A stretch of 64,000 bases of DNA from Aquitalea palustris (GTDB lineage: Bacteria > Pseudomonadota > Gammaproteobacteria > Burkholderiales > Chromobacteriaceae). How positions within the stretch are numbered: position 1 is the first letter of the stretch; the number at the start of each line of letters is the position of its first letter. Positions 18,773-27,855 of this stretch are shown here, piece after piece. A program made the translations under genes and the position numbers. Under the pieces are notes generated by a model. That model ran no database searches. It was given only the letters and a program-made list of their open reading frames with translations, and had not been told where the DNA came from. Where the stretch lies: NCBI RefSeq assembly GCF_003693445.1, contig NZ_RFAR01000006.1, forward strand, positions 1-64,000, in the 5' to 3' direction.

Positions 18773-18842
18773 GCAGCACCCGCCCGGTGGTCTGGGGAAT
18801 GTCTCCCCGGATCGCCAGGGCAATCGTTGAGGCAGGTGCAGA

Positions 18843-19592
18843 ATGAAAAAAATAGCGAAATTCGGGGCAGTCGTATTCACCAGCATGGCCATGTTGCTGG
18901 CATCCGCCGTGCAGGCCAATGTGGTGATTACCGGGACACGCATCATCTACAAGTCGGATGATCGCGAAGTCACCATCAAGATGGACAATGTTGGCCATGA
19001 CCCGGCGCTGGTACAGGTGTGGGCTGATCGTGGCAATGAAAAGTCCGAACCCACCACGGCCGATGCGCCCTTCCTGATCATGCCGCCGATTTTCCGGGTC
19101 GACCCGGCCAAGGCCCAAACGGTGCGCCTGACTTTTACCGGCGATAGCGTGCCGCCAGACCGCGAGTCGGTGTACTGGCTGAATATCCTGGATGTTCCGC
19201 CCCTGCCCAAGGCGAGCAATGAGCAGCACAACTATGTGCAGGTGGCTTTCCGTTCCCGCCTCAAGTTGTTCTATCGCCCGGCCGGCCTGCCCGGCAATCC
19301 GGATGACGCGGCTGACAAACTCAGCTGGCAGCTGGTGGCGCTGGGGGGGAATCTGGGCTACGCCTTGCGTGCCAGCAATACCAGTGCCTTTCATGTCTCG
19401 CTCAATTTCAGTGCCATCCAGCTGGGTGGTCATGAATACCGCAGCGAGGGTGGCATGATCGCTCCCGGTGGCAGCACCGATTTCAAGCTCAAGGGGCTGA
19501 CTGCACGCCCCGCTGGCCAGGCCGTGCTGCTCTACGAAAGCATCAATGATTTTGGTGCTCCGGTGGCGCACAGCCTGCCGCTGAATCCTTGA
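18843..19592 (+). CDS. Periplasmic fimbrial chaperone (PapD/FimC type)
   Basis: A 249-residue chaperone with a signal peptide ending VQA (about residue 23) and two Ig-like domains. The G1-F1 motif region FLIMPPIFRVDPAKAQTVRL is typical: it holds the alternating hydrophobic residues for donor-strand complementation. The conserved Arg in TRIIY and Lys in RLKLFYRP mark the subunit-binding cleft. It carries subunits to the usher encoded downstream. It follows the major pilin gene by 70 bases. Confidence 0.95.
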   Translation: MKKIAKFGAVVFTSMAMLLASAVQANVVITGTRIIYKSDDREVTIKMDNVGHDPALVQVWADRGNEKSEPTTADAPFLIMPPIFRVDPAKAQTVRLTFTGDSVPPDRESVYWLNILDVPPLPKASNEQHNYVQVAFRSRLKLFYRPAGLPGNPDDAADKLSWQLVALGGNLGYALRASNTSAFHVSLNFSAIQLGGHEYRSEGGMIAPGGSTDFKLKGLTARPAGQAVLLYESINDFGAPVAHSLPLNP

Positions 19593-19664
19593 TCAATCAG
19601 GACCGGGTCGCCGCGACGACATGTCGTGTGGGGCGGCCGGGTTCATGTCAGATAGCGTGCTGCC

Positions 19665-22253
19665 ATGATGAAAAATCCTAGCCGGCAGGCCTCGGCCTGC
19701 TGGATGCCCAAGCCATTGAGCCTGATGCTGCTCGCCGTGTTCAGTCCGGCGGTGGCGTGGGCGGTCGATGCCAATCCGGTAGACGGTGCTGCGGCACTGA
19801 GCGATGTGCAGTTCAATCCGGCTTTTCTGGGGAAGACTCCGGATGGCAAGCCGCTGGACCTGTCACGCTTCAGCGGTAGTGGCGCGGCACTGCCGGGCAC
19901 TTATCGCGCTGATGTATTCGTCAACATGAGCTGGCTGGGGCGGCGCGATGTCGTGCTGCGCGAGGGGAATGATCACAAGGTGGTGGCCTGCTTTAACCGC
20001 GCCATGCTGGATGAAATGGGTGTGGATTTCAGCCGGCTGCAAAACAGCGATACCCTGACCCGGCAAGATGCCAGCCGTTGCCATGAGATCGGTGCCATCG
20101 TGCCGGGGGCGCTCAGCAGCTTCAATGCTGGCGATCTCAAACTGGATGTCAGCATTCCCCAGTTGTATGTCCACAGCCATGCACGTGGTTATGTTGACCC
20201 GCAATACTGGGATGCGGGTGCACCCTTTGCCGGTTTCATCAACTACAACACCAACGCCTATCGCTATGACAACGGCAGCGCCGGCAAGACCACCCAGTAT
20301 TACCTCGGCAGCAATGCCGGGTTGAATATCGGCGAATGGCGGCTGCGCCATAATGCCGCGCTGACGCAGCAGAACTACCAGAACCAGTCCGGCGATGGCC
20401 GCCATTACCAGAGCATTTCTGCCTATGCCCAGCATGACCTGACTGCATGGCAATCGGTGTTGACGGTGGGCGACAGCTTTACGCCATCCGATTTGTTCAG
20501 CTCGGTGGGCTTTCGCGGGGCTCAGATCAATTCCGACGACCGCATGCTGCCGGAATCGATGCAGGGCTATGCGCCGGTTGTGCGTGGCGTGGCCGAAACC
20601 AATGCCCGCGTATCCATACGCCAGAACGGCAATCTGATCTATGAAAACACCGTGCCGCCGGGCGAGTTCCAGATCAACGACTTGTATAACACCGGCTATG
20701 CGGGTGATCTGAATGTCACGGTAACCGAAGCCGATGGCCGCACCCGCCAGTTTGTGGTGCCGTATGCCGCCGTGCCGCAGCTGCTGCGTGCCAGTCAGTC
20801 GCGCTACAGCATCACGGCAGGTCAGCTGCGCGATGAAAGCCTCAATACCCAGCCCAAATTTATCCAGGCCACCTACCAGCGTGGTTTGAATAATACCGTC
20901 ACCGTCTATGGCGGGCTGATCGCAGCCGAGCACTATCAGGCCGGCATGCTGGGGGTGGCGCTGAATACGCCGTTTGGTGCGCTGGCCTCCGATGTGACCC
21001 AGTCGCAAGCGCGCGATCTGCCTGCTGCGGCAGGTCTGGGTACGCAGCTGACCGGTCAGAGCTACCGTGTCACCTATAGCAAGCTGCTGGAAACCACCCG
21101 TACCAACTTCACCGTGGCGGCTTATCGCTATTCGACCGAAGGCTATCTGGAGTTCAACAGCTATGCCGCGCTGATCAATCAGAGCAGCGTGGTCTACCGC
21201 ACACGCAACAAGTTCCAGCTCAATGTCGACCAGCCGCTGGCCGAGGGCTGGGGCCATGTGTTCGTCAGCGGCTCCACCCAGGATTACTGGAACCAGCCCG
21301 GACGTGACCTGCTGTATCAGGCCGGCTATTCCAATAGCTACAAATGGGGCAGCTTCAGCGTGTCGGCCGGGCGCAGCAAGGATTCGCAGAACAACAACAC
21401 CACCCAGTACATGCTCAGCATCTCGATTCCGCTGGGCAAGCAGCCCACTTCGCCCTTGCTTACCGCCAGCCTCAGCCGCGACAGCATGCACAATGGCAGC
21501 GAGCAGCTGTCACTCAGTGGCTCGGCCGGCGAAATGCGCAATATCAGCTACAACGCCTACGCCAGCGCCAACCAGTTCAATGGCAAGGACAGCAGCACGG
21601 GCGGCGGCGGCAATCTGCAGTACGCCACCTCGGTCGCTACCTTCTCGGCTGGTGCCAGCAGCATGGGCAATACCTCGCAGCAATCGCTGGGGGTGAGCGG
21701 TGCGCTGGTGTTCCACCCCGGCGGTGTGACGGCAGCACAGTCACTGGGCGAGTCCATCGCGGTGATCGAAGCCCCGGGCGCAGAAGGTGCCATGGTCAAT
21801 AACGTCAACGGTGTCCGGGTCAATCACGACGGCTATGCCGTGGTCACCAACCTGATGCCATACCGGCAAAACGACATCACACTCGACCCCAAGGGCATGA
21901 ATGAAGACGTGGAGTTGCAGGAAACCTCCAGCAAGCTGGCACCGCGCTCCGGCGCCATCGCCATGGTGAAATTCCCCACCCAGCAGGGCAAGCCGATGAT
22001 TGTCCACTTGCGCCAAGCCAATGGCGACAATCTGCCCGTGGGGGCCAGCGTACAGCAGGCCGACGGTACCGAGCTGGCCATGGTGGGGCAGGGTGGTCGC
22101 ACCTTCCTGCGAGGCCAGGAAGGCAAGCCGCTGCGCGTGAGCTGGGGGGCACAGGCCAAGCAGCAATGTAGCTTCAGCTATGTCAGTCCGCTGCAAGACG
22201 CCGGGGAACGCAAGAACAAGGGCTATCTGCAAGCGGAAGCGGTATGCCAGTAG
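19665..22253 (+). CDS. Outer membrane fimbrial usher (FimD/PapC family)
   Basis: An 862-residue outer membrane protein. Signal peptide to about residue 35, then the N-terminal chaperone-binding domain (VQFNPAFLGKTPDGKPLDLSRF), a 24-strand barrel with plug, and C-terminal domains ending with a Cys pair (KQQCSFSY and AEAVCQ). It forms the pore for fimbrial secretion. The length is near the 800-880 residues normal for the family. It lies in the usual order subunit, chaperone, usher, adhesin. Confidence 0.96.
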   Translation: MMKNPSRQASACWMPKPLSLMLLAVFSPAVAWAVDANPVDGAAALSDVQFNPAFLGKTPDGKPLDLSRFSGSGAALPGTYRADVFVNMSWLGRRDVVLREGNDHKVVACFNRAMLDEMGVDFSRLQNSDTLTRQDASRCHEIGAIVPGALSSFNAGDLKLDVSIPQLYVHSHARGYVDPQYWDAGAPFAGFINYNTNAYRYDNGSAGKTTQYYLGSNAGLNIGEWRLRHNAALTQQNYQNQSGDGRHYQSISAYAQHDLTAWQSVLTVGDSFTPSDLFSSVGFRGAQINSDDRMLPESMQGYAPVVRGVAETNARVSIRQNGNLIYENTVPPGEFQINDLYNTGYAGDLNVTVTEADGRTRQFVVPYAAVPQLLRASQSRYSITAGQLRDESLNTQPKFIQATYQRGLNNTVTVYGGLIAAEHYQAGMLGVALNTPFGALASDVTQSQARDLPAAAGLGTQLTGQSYRVTYSKLLETTRTNFTVAAYRYSTEGYLEFNSYAALINQSSVVYRTRNKFQLNVDQPLAEGWGHVFVSGSTQDYWNQPGRDLLYQAGYSNSYKWGSFSVSAGRSKDSQNNNTTQYMLSISIPLGKQPTSPLLTASLSRDSMHNGSEQLSLSGSAGEMRNISYNAYASANQFNGKDSSTGGGGNLQYATSVATFSAGASSMGNTSQQSLGVSGALVFHPGGVTAAQSLGESIAVIEAPGAEGAMVNNVNGVRVNHDGYAVVTNLMPYRQNDITLDPKGMNEDVELQETSSKLAPRSGAIAMVKFPTQQGKPMIVHLRQANGDNLPVGASVQQADGTELAMVGQGGRTFLRGQEGKPLRVSWGAQAKQQCSFSYVSPLQDAGERKNKGYLQAEAVCQ

Positions 22254-22323
22254 TCACCCGATGGTCCGTGCGGCCTGCCTTGATGCATGGCGTGCCGGCG
22301 ATCCGTCCCTTACTGAAATGGTT

Positions 22324-23286
22324 ATGAATATGCGCAAGTACCTGCAACAGACATTCGCGGCCCTGGGCTTGCTGCTGTTATTGCTGCCCAATGCCAGCCA
22401 CGCGCTGGGCTGCTGGTTGAACCAGTCCGGCGGGCCGCTGAGCAGCACATTGACGCTGCCGAACAATGTCTATATTTCCTCGACTGCGGCCACCGGCACC
22501 GTCATCTGGCAGTCGCCCTTGCAAAGCATTTCGGTGTACTGCACGCAGAGTGTGGGAGAGAACGTCTATTTCTGGGTCAACCCGAAAAACCAGACCCTGG
22601 CAGCCGGGGTGCAGATCGGCATCATTTTCAATGGCGTCACCTATACCCAGACCAGTGGTGCCATCAATACCGGCATCTATGTGCCGCAAGGCGGGCAGGT
22701 CACCAGCAATCTGCAGTATTCCGTGGTGATATTGAAGTCGTCCAATTCACCCAGCAGCGGTGTGGTCAACATCAATAGCTACCCGGTATTCCAGCTGGAT
22801 GGCAAGGGCGGCCTGAATAATGTGCCGATCAACTTTAATCAGCTGCTGAACGGCAGTGTCACCTTTACGCCAGGTGGCACCTGCCAGCTGAGTGCTGCCG
22901 ATGTCAGTCGCAGCATCACCCTGCCCAATGCCTCCACTTTCAATTTCCCCAGTGTTGGCAGCACCTTTGGCCGGACCTATTTCACCATTACCGCCAGCAA
23001 TTGTTCGACCGGGGTGAATACCGCCACTTTCAAGTTTTCTGGTACGCCAGACAGCAATATTGCCACCGAGTTTGCCAATAACGGCACGGCCACTGGGGTG
23101 GCGGTCAATATGGCATCCGCTGGGGATGGGCTGAATATTGGTGCCAACTCCACCAACAATACCCGGGTGGTGAATGTGCAGGCGCAAATGGCGCAACTGC
23201 CAGTTTATGTAGAGTACTACCGGACTGCGGCCATGGTGCCGGGTACCGTGCAGTCCATTGTCAGCGTCACCATGTTGTATCAATAG
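22324..23286 (+). CDS. Fimbrial tip adhesin-like subunit
   Basis: A 320-residue secreted protein with a signal peptide (to about NASHA), an N-terminal domain with a Cys pair (GCWLNQS and VYCTQ), and a C-terminal pilin domain from about residue 185 (GGTCQLSAAD to the VSVTMLYQ end). Two-domain build and last place in the operon fit a tip adhesin such as FimH, though the receptor cannot be told. Three in-frame ATGs (22318, 22324, 22330) lie close together; 22324 was chosen without a strong ribosome site. The upstream frame overlaps the usher gene and is unlikely. Confidence 0.85.
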   Translation: MNMRKYLQQTFAALGLLLLLLPNASHALGCWLNQSGGPLSSTLTLPNNVYISSTAATGTVIWQSPLQSISVYCTQSVGENVYFWVNPKNQTLAAGVQIGIIFNGVTYTQTSGAINTGIYVPQGGQVTSNLQYSVVILKSSNSPSSGVVNINSYPVFQLDGKGGLNNVPINFNQLLNGSVTFTPGGTCQLSAADVSRSITLPNASTFNFPSVGSTFGRTYFTITASNCSTGVNTATFKFSGTPDSNIATEFANNGTATGVAVNMASAGDGLNIGANSTNNTRVVNVQAQMAQLPVYVEYYRTAAMVPGTVQSIVSVTMLYQ

Positions 23287-23324
23287 CGCTCAGGTCTGTG
23301 CCCGGGCGGGGCGTGCAGCACATG

Positions 23325-23363
23325 AAAAAACCAGCAGCCGGAATCAGGCTGCTGGTTTTTTTT
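23325..23363. terminator. Bidirectional terminator between adhesin and mini-pilin
   Basis: Stem CCAGCAGCC and GGCTGCTGG with a 7-base loop, flanked by A6 on the left and T8 on the right. It can end transcription from both the fimbrial operon and the convergent mini-pilin gene. Confidence 0.92.
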
Positions 23364-23405
23364 GCGTATTTGCGTGTTGGCGAACCGTCGCCAGCCAAGG
23401 CGCTG

Positions 23406-23696
23406 TCAGTTGTAGACGATATTGACGATGCCACTGCCTGCTGCCGTGCCTTGCACTTTGCTCAGCGTCAGTGACTGGGTGTTGTCCATGCCGGAGCAGG
23501 AAGGGCCGGACGCCTGCAGGCGAGCGGCCTGATACAGACGTGGCTGGCTGGCATAAGCCAGCAGGGTGGAGGCTGGAATGGCGCAAGGGCTTTTGGCGAT
23601 CTGTCCGTGCACATCGATACGACCGCCGTTGTCGGCACTGGCGACATTAGCTTGCAGGCAGGCCAGGGCAATCAACACACCAATCATTTTCTTCAT
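23406..23696 (-). CDS. Small secreted pilin-like protein
   Basis: A 96-residue protein with a signal peptide (ending VASA, about residue 22). The mature part is only about 74 residues but begins GGRIDVHGQIAKSPCAI, as a type 1 pilin does, has a second Cys (GPSCSG), and ends GIVNIVYN with the penultimate Tyr of a donor strand. It may be a minimal fimbrial subunit or assembly terminator, or an unrelated small periplasmic protein. The ATG has a strong GGAGG site. It is convergent with the fimbrial operon and has its own AT-rich promoter region. Confidence 0.75.
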   Translation of the reverse strand: MKKMIGVLIALACLQANVASADNGGRIDVHGQIAKSPCAIPASTLLAYASQPRLYQAARLQASGPSCSGMDNTQSLTLSKVQGTAAGSGIVNIVYN

Positions 23697-23730
23697 CACA
23701 CACCTCCTGCACTCATCCGGAGCGGCCTAT

Positions 23731-23755
23731 TTTGAATCACGCAATGTGATTTAAA
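23731..23755. promoter_or_regulatory. Inverted repeat upstream of mini-pilin
   Basis: AATCAC and GTGATT arms (23735-23740 and 23746-23751) are separated by five bases and extended by T- and A-rich flanks. It lies about 40 bases before the mini-pilin start in AT-rich DNA and may be an operator. Confidence 0.45.
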
Positions 23756-23968
23756 ATAAAGCCATTCATTTGTAAGTAATTATGCTTGCAGTGTAGAAGT
23801 GCCCAGCTTGAAAATCAATACTGGCAATAGTTGATTTATTTAAAACAAAAAATATCAAATAAGCGATAGAGCCAGCTGCAGAGGGCCTGGCCGCAAGAGA
23901 ACAGCCGCCAGCCAAGGCCTGGCGCTGCTAACAACAGCAGGATGACTGCCGGAGTGGAGGGGGGCTGG

Positions 23969-24436
23969 CTAGTCTGGCTGATCCAGATTGCTTTTGACCT
24001 GTTGCAGTAATTGCAACAACTCACGGCGCTGCGCTGCCGCGATGCCACCCATGGCTTTGGCGGCCAGCTGGCGACCCTGCTGGCGCAAGGTGTCGTGCAA
24101 TGCCTCGCCTTCTGCCGTCAGTGTCAGCCGTACCGTGCGGCGGTCGCGTGCATCGGCATGGGCTTGCAGCAATCCGGCCTCCTTCAGGCGGGCAATCAGC
24201 CGGGTGAGCTGTGCCTTGTCACGCCCCGAATGCTGGGCCAGATCGCTCTGGCTGGCGCCCGGGTGGCGGGAAAAATAGCCCAGCACCTTGCCTTCCATAT
24301 GGGTCAGCCCCAGCTCGTCGGCCCGGATGGCTGCAAATTGCAAGGCCCGATACTGATGCATCAGTGTGTGGATGGATTCGAAAATCTGCTCGGCGGTGTC
24401 GTCAACATGGTTGACAAGGTCAACTTTATTTTGCAT
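23969..24436 (-). CDS. MarR-family regulator divergent from a siderophore-interacting protein
   Basis: A 155-residue winged-helix regulator with the MarR core: SQSDLAQHSGRDKAQLTRLIARL recognition region (quoted in part, about residues 70-92) and the wing with DARDRRTVRLTLT. It is divergent from the SIP gene with 33 bases between starts, so it most likely represses it and itself. The 5' part of its coding region contains alternating GTTGAC/GTCAAC elements. The start at 24436 gives the MQNKVD terminus; an upstream in-frame start would enter the shared promoter. Confidence 0.87.
   Translation of the reverse strand: MQNKVDLVNHVDDTAEQIFESIHTLMHQYRALQFAAIRADELGLTHMEGKVLGYFSRHPGASQSDLAQHSGRDKAQLTRLIARLKEAGLLQAHADARDRRTVRLTLTAEGEALHDTLRQQGRQLAAKAMGGIAAAQRRELLQLLQQVKSNLDQPD
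24401..24424. repeat. Alternating GTCAAC/GTTGAC inverted elements
   Basis: GTCAAC, ATG, GTTGAC, AAG, GTCAAC follow one another, making two overlapping perfect palindromes with three-base centres. They lie inside the first codons of the MarR gene (encoding VDLVNHVD) close to the shared promoter. They may be operator sites or a chance effect of codons. Confidence 0.4.
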
Positions 24437-24469
24437 ATTAGGTGATATTGTCAATTAATTGGAGTGACT

Positions 24470-25207
24470 ATGTCTAGCATTTTGCCGCAACACCGCATCG
24501 AGCGGGTCAGATATGAACTGATCAAGCGCAAGGTAACGGTCAGCAAGATCGAGCGTACTGGCGACGGCTTTGCCCGCATCAGCTTTAGTGGGGAGGATCT
24601 GGCCGGCTTCCAGTCGCAGTCTTTTGATGATCACATCAAGTTCATCTTTACCGATGCCCAGGGCCAAACCGTGTTGCGCGATTACACCCCCAGTCACTGG
24701 GATGCTGGCCAAGGCGTGCTGGTGCTGGAGTTTGCCCTGCATGGCGCGGGTGCTGCCGCCACTTGGGCGGAACAGGCTGCCGTGGGTATGACGGCCATGA
24801 TAGGTGGCCCCAAGGGCTCGATGATCATTCCCGCGCAGCAAGACTGGCATCTGCTGCTGGGTGATGATTCGGCGCTGCCGGCCATCCGCCGCCGCCTGGC
24901 CGAGCTGCCGGTGTCAGCCCGTGCCGATGTCTTGCTGTTGCGTCCGGCGGCCCTGGCGGCATGGTCGGTACCGCGTCAGCAAGAATGGCAGCTGCAACAA
25001 GTCACCGAGCCAGCTGCCTTGCTGGCTGCCCTGCGCCAGTGGCAGGCACCTGCGGGTAATGGCTTTGCCTGGTGCGCCGGCGAAGGTGGGCTGATGCGCC
25101 AGGTCAGAAGCATTCTGCTGGAAGAAAAAGCCTTGCCACGCGAAGGCGTACGGGTGGCTGCCTATTGGCGGCAGGGTGAGGCGGACTTTCACGAACGGCT
25201 GGTCTGA
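24470..25207 (+). CDS. Siderophore-interacting protein (FAD-dependent ferric reductase)
   Basis: A 245-residue cytoplasmic protein of the ViuB/YqjH family. The N-terminal FAD-binding barrel has RDYTPSHWD (typical RxYT for flavin, about residue 70) and the following HGxGAAATWA segment; the C-terminal part is the SIP domain with WCAGEGGLMRQVR. It would reduce ferric siderophores using NAD(P)H. A GGAG ribosome site is five bases before ATG 24470. The neighbouring MarR gene is its probable regulator; no Fur box was recognised in the short gap. Confidence 0.9.
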   Translation: MSSILPQHRIERVRYELIKRKVTVSKIERTGDGFARISFSGEDLAGFQSQSFDDHIKFIFTDAQGQTVLRDYTPSHWDAGQGVLVLEFALHGAGAAATWAEQAAVGMTAMIGGPKGSMIIPAQQDWHLLLGDDSALPAIRRRLAELPVSARADVLLLRPAALAAWSVPRQQEWQLQQVTEPAALLAALRQWQAPAGNGFAWCAGEGGLMRQVRSILLEEKALPREGVRVAAYWRQGEADFHERLV

Positions 25208-25274
25208 ATCGAGCCTGTGGCATGGGCTGCGGCCTAGCGTTGCGGCGCCAGGCCCGTCAGCCCAGTCCCTGCAT

Positions 25275-25673
25275 TCATGGCTTGGGGCTAAAGCTCAGGC
25301 ATACCGAGTTGATGCAGTAGCGCTCGCCGGTCGGTTCCGGGCCATCGGGGAAGACATGGCCCAGGTGGGCATCGCAGTTGGCGCAGCGCACTTCCACGCG
25401 GATCATGCCATGCGAGGTATCGCGCAGGCGGGTGATACGTTCGCCGGCGGCTTCTTCCCAGAAGCTGGGCCAGCCACAGCCAGCGTCGAACTTGCTGGCG
25501 GAATGAAAGAGCAGGCTGCCACAGCAGATGCAGTGATAGTCACCCTGTTCGGTGCGTTGGTAGTGTTCGCCGCTGAAAGGACGCTCGGTTCCACCCTGGC
25601 GGGCGACGCGATATTGCTCGGGGCTGAGGCGGGCGCGCCATTCGGCGTCGCTGTGCTGTTCGGGCGTGCTCAT
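25275..25673 (-). CDS. msrB: Methionine-R-sulfoxide reductase MsrB
   Basis: A 132-residue enzyme that reduces methionine-R-sulfoxide in proteins. Two zinc CxxC pairs are present (CICC and CANC), and the catalytic Cys lies in [13 protein letters not shown] near the C-terminus. The GCGWPSFW signature is intact. Cytoplasmic, as no signal peptide is seen. It precedes a histidine phosphatase gene on the same strand but with a 67-base gap. Confidence 0.95.
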   Translation of the reverse strand: MSTPEQHSDAEWRARLSPEQYRVARQGGTERPFSGEHYQRTEQGDYHCICCGSLLFHSASKFDAGCGWPSFWEEAAGERITRLRDTSHGMIRVEVRCANCDAHLGHVFPDGPEPTGERYCINSVCLSFSPKP

Positions 25674-25740
25674 GGTTTTTCCTTTGGCTGATTGCTGTCA
25701 GTCTGTCGCGGCATGCTGGCGAATCTGTCGCTTGTCGCGT

Positions 25741-26376
25741 TCAGACTTCATCCAGGCTGTCATCCAGATGCGCCTGGTCCGCCCATTTTTCAATGTGCCA
25801 GTTGCCGTCCTGATAGCTCACCCAGTTCAGCGCCGCATTGGGAATGGGGAAGTCGCGGGCGCCACTCAGCCCTTTGCCGCTGGCGGTGCGGTAGATCATT
25901 TCCAGTACGCCGCCATGGCTGACTACCAGAATCTGTTGTCCGGCATATTGCTCGGCCAGTTGCTGCATGCAGTGCATGATGCGTTGCTGGAAAGCCAGCA
26001 GGCTTTCGCCGCCCTGTAGGTCGAAATGCAGGTCACGTTCCTGATGCAGCCGGTAAACCTGCGGGATATGTTCGCGTGCTTCGTCGAAAGTGCGCCCCTG
26101 GAAAGCGCCGTAATGGCGTTCCTTCAGCTCCCGGTGAGTTTGCAAGGGCAGGTCAAGCCGCTGGCTGATGGCGGCGGCAGTCTGGCGGGCACGGGTCAGC
26201 TCGCTGACATGCAGGGCGGCAAATTGCAGTTGCTGGCGCAGCAGGGCATTGGCCAGCCGCTCGGCCTGGGCCATGCCCTGCTGGTTGAGCGGGATGTCCA
26301 GATGGCCTTGCAGACGGCGTTCACGGTTCCAGTCGGTTTCACCATGGCGAATCAGGCAGAAGCGGGTGGTGTGCAT
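25741..26376 (-). CDS. Histidine phosphatase family protein (phosphoglycerate mutase-like)
   Basis: A 211-residue enzyme of the RHG superfamily: LIRHGETDWNRERRLQG at the start with the catalytic His in RHG, a second Arg in SELTRARQTA, Glu in LKERHYG and the second His in VVSHGGVLE. Members dephosphorylate sugar phosphates or other small molecules, including CobC-type alpha-ribazole phosphate; the substrate here is not clear. It lies 22 bases after the dGTPase gene and is probably co-transcribed. Confidence 0.88.
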   Translation of the reverse strand: MHTTRFCLIRHGETDWNRERRLQGHLDIPLNQQGMAQAERLANALLRQQLQFAALHVSELTRARQTAAAISQRLDLPLQTHRELKERHYGAFQGRTFDEAREHIPQVYRLHQERDLHFDLQGGESLLAFQQRIMHCMQQLAEQYAGQQILVVSHGGVLEMIYRTASGKGLSGARDFPIPNAALNWVSYQDGNWHIEKWADQAHLDDSLDEV

Positions 26377-26398
26377 GGAGGTGTCCGAATTGGGTTGA

Positions 26399-27766
26399 TT
26401 ACAGGATGCCGACGCCGGAAATTTCCCGCGCCAGGTTGGCCGCGTAGTTGTCGGTCATGCCGCCAACGAAATCCAGTACCTTCATATAGGCTTGGTAGAG
26501 GTTGTCATCCGGCTTGATGTGCTGTTCCAGCAAGCCCATCGCCAGGTGCTGGCGCGGCGAGAGCTGTTCGGCACCTTTGGTGATGTAGGCATGTACGGCC
26601 GGGACCAGCACATCGAGGATGGTGGCCATGCAGGGGTAGGAGGCCAGTTCGGTCACCAGCTTGGTGCGGTGGCGGTAGACCTTGTTGCTGGCCAGCTCCT
26701 TGGCCTGGATCAGTGCCTCTTGTACTTCGGCGTCGGTCAGGTTGATCAGGTCTTTGGCGGGGAATTCTCCGGCCAGCAGCGAGTTGTGATGCAGCATGAA
26801 TTTCTGGGCAACTTCCGCTACGCAGCGACCGATGGCGATGCCGCGCAGGGTGGCGCATTTCTGCTTGACGTCGTGGATGTCCCATACCCGCTCGTATTCG
26901 GTAAAGCGGGCAAACAGGCGCTCGAACTCGTGTACGTCGAGAATGCCGATTTCCACGGCGTCTTCCAGATCGAGGATGGCATAGCAGATGTCGTCCGCCG
27001 CCTCCATCAGGTAGGACAGCGGATGGCGGCCCCATTCCAGCTGGCCTTTGCGCGGCAGGCGCAGTTCTTCGGCGATGCGCTCGAAATAGGGTAACTCGGT
27101 GCGGTAGATATTGAATTTATCGCGTGCCAGTGCCTTGGGGGCATCCGATGTCCACGGATATTTGATCAAGGCACCCAGTGCGGCAGCCGTCAGCCGCATG
27201 CCGCCTTCGTGGCTGTACATTTCCAGCGTGGCCAGCATGCGCAGGCCGTGGGCATTGCCCTCGTAGGTCTGCACATCGCGTTGTTGGGCGGCATCCAGCG
27301 ATTGCAGGAAGTGGGCATTCCGACTATCGCGAAACCAGTCGCGCAACGCGTCTTCGCCGGTGTGACCGAAGGGCGGGTTGCCGATATCGTGCGCCAGGCA
27401 GGCGACCTGCACTACCGCGCCAATGTCGAATGGGCCGTAACCGGCGGGCATCACGCCGGCGTGCTGCATCATCACCCCCACGCGGTTGCCCAGGCTGCGC
27501 CCGACGCTGGCTACTTCCACGCTGTGGGTCAGACGGTTATGGGTATGGTCGTTCTGTGCCAGCGGGTGGACCTGGGTTTTGCGGCCCAGCCGGCGAAAGG
27601 CGCTGGAAAATACCACCCGGTCGTGGTCGATGTGAAAATCGCTGCGCAGGCCGGCACTGCCTTCATCGGTAGCCGGGGTGTGGGTTGGCTTGATTTCCCC
27701 CTGTACCACCTTGAAACGCTGGGTGGACAGCAAGGCTGTCCATTGCTGCTGCTGAGTCTGGTTCAT
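26399..27766 (-). CDS. dgt: Deoxyguanosinetriphosphate triphosphohydrolase (dGTPase)
   Basis: A 455-residue HD-domain enzyme that cleaves dGTP (or other dNTPs) to deoxynucleoside and triphosphate. The metal site is visible as RLTHSVEVA and CLAHDIGNPPFGH, with more His and Asp in the family order. The N-terminal SDFHIDHDRVVFSSAFRRL segment is typical of type 1 dGTPase-like proteins. The length matches the family. It heads a two-gene unit with the phosphatase. Confidence 0.93.
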   Translation of the reverse strand: MNQTQQQQWTALLSTQRFKVVQGEIKPTHTPATDEGSAGLRSDFHIDHDRVVFSSAFRRLGRKTQVHPLAQNDHTHNRLTHSVEVASVGRSLGNRVGVMMQHAGVMPAGYGPFDIGAVVQVACLAHDIGNPPFGHTGEDALRDWFRDSRNAHFLQSLDAAQQRDVQTYEGNAHGLRMLATLEMYSHEGGMRLTAAALGALIKYPWTSDAPKALARDKFNIYRTELPYFERIAEELRLPRKGQLEWGRHPLSYLMEAADDICYAILDLEDAVEIGILDVHEFERLFARFTEYERVWDIHDVKQKCATLRGIAIGRCVAEVAQKFMLHHNSLLAGEFPAKDLINLTDAEVQEALIQAKELASNKVYRHRTKLVTELASYPCMATILDVLVPAVHAYITKGAEQLSPRQHLAMGLLEQHIKPDDNLYQAYMKVLDFVGGMTDNYAANLAREISGVGIL

Positions 27767-27855
27767 GGCCGGCCTGCAAAAACGGGATGAATTGATGATA
27801 GGGGCTTTGTTGCGGTGCGGGAAGCGGCTGGAGCGGCAATATCATGTGCGCTACT

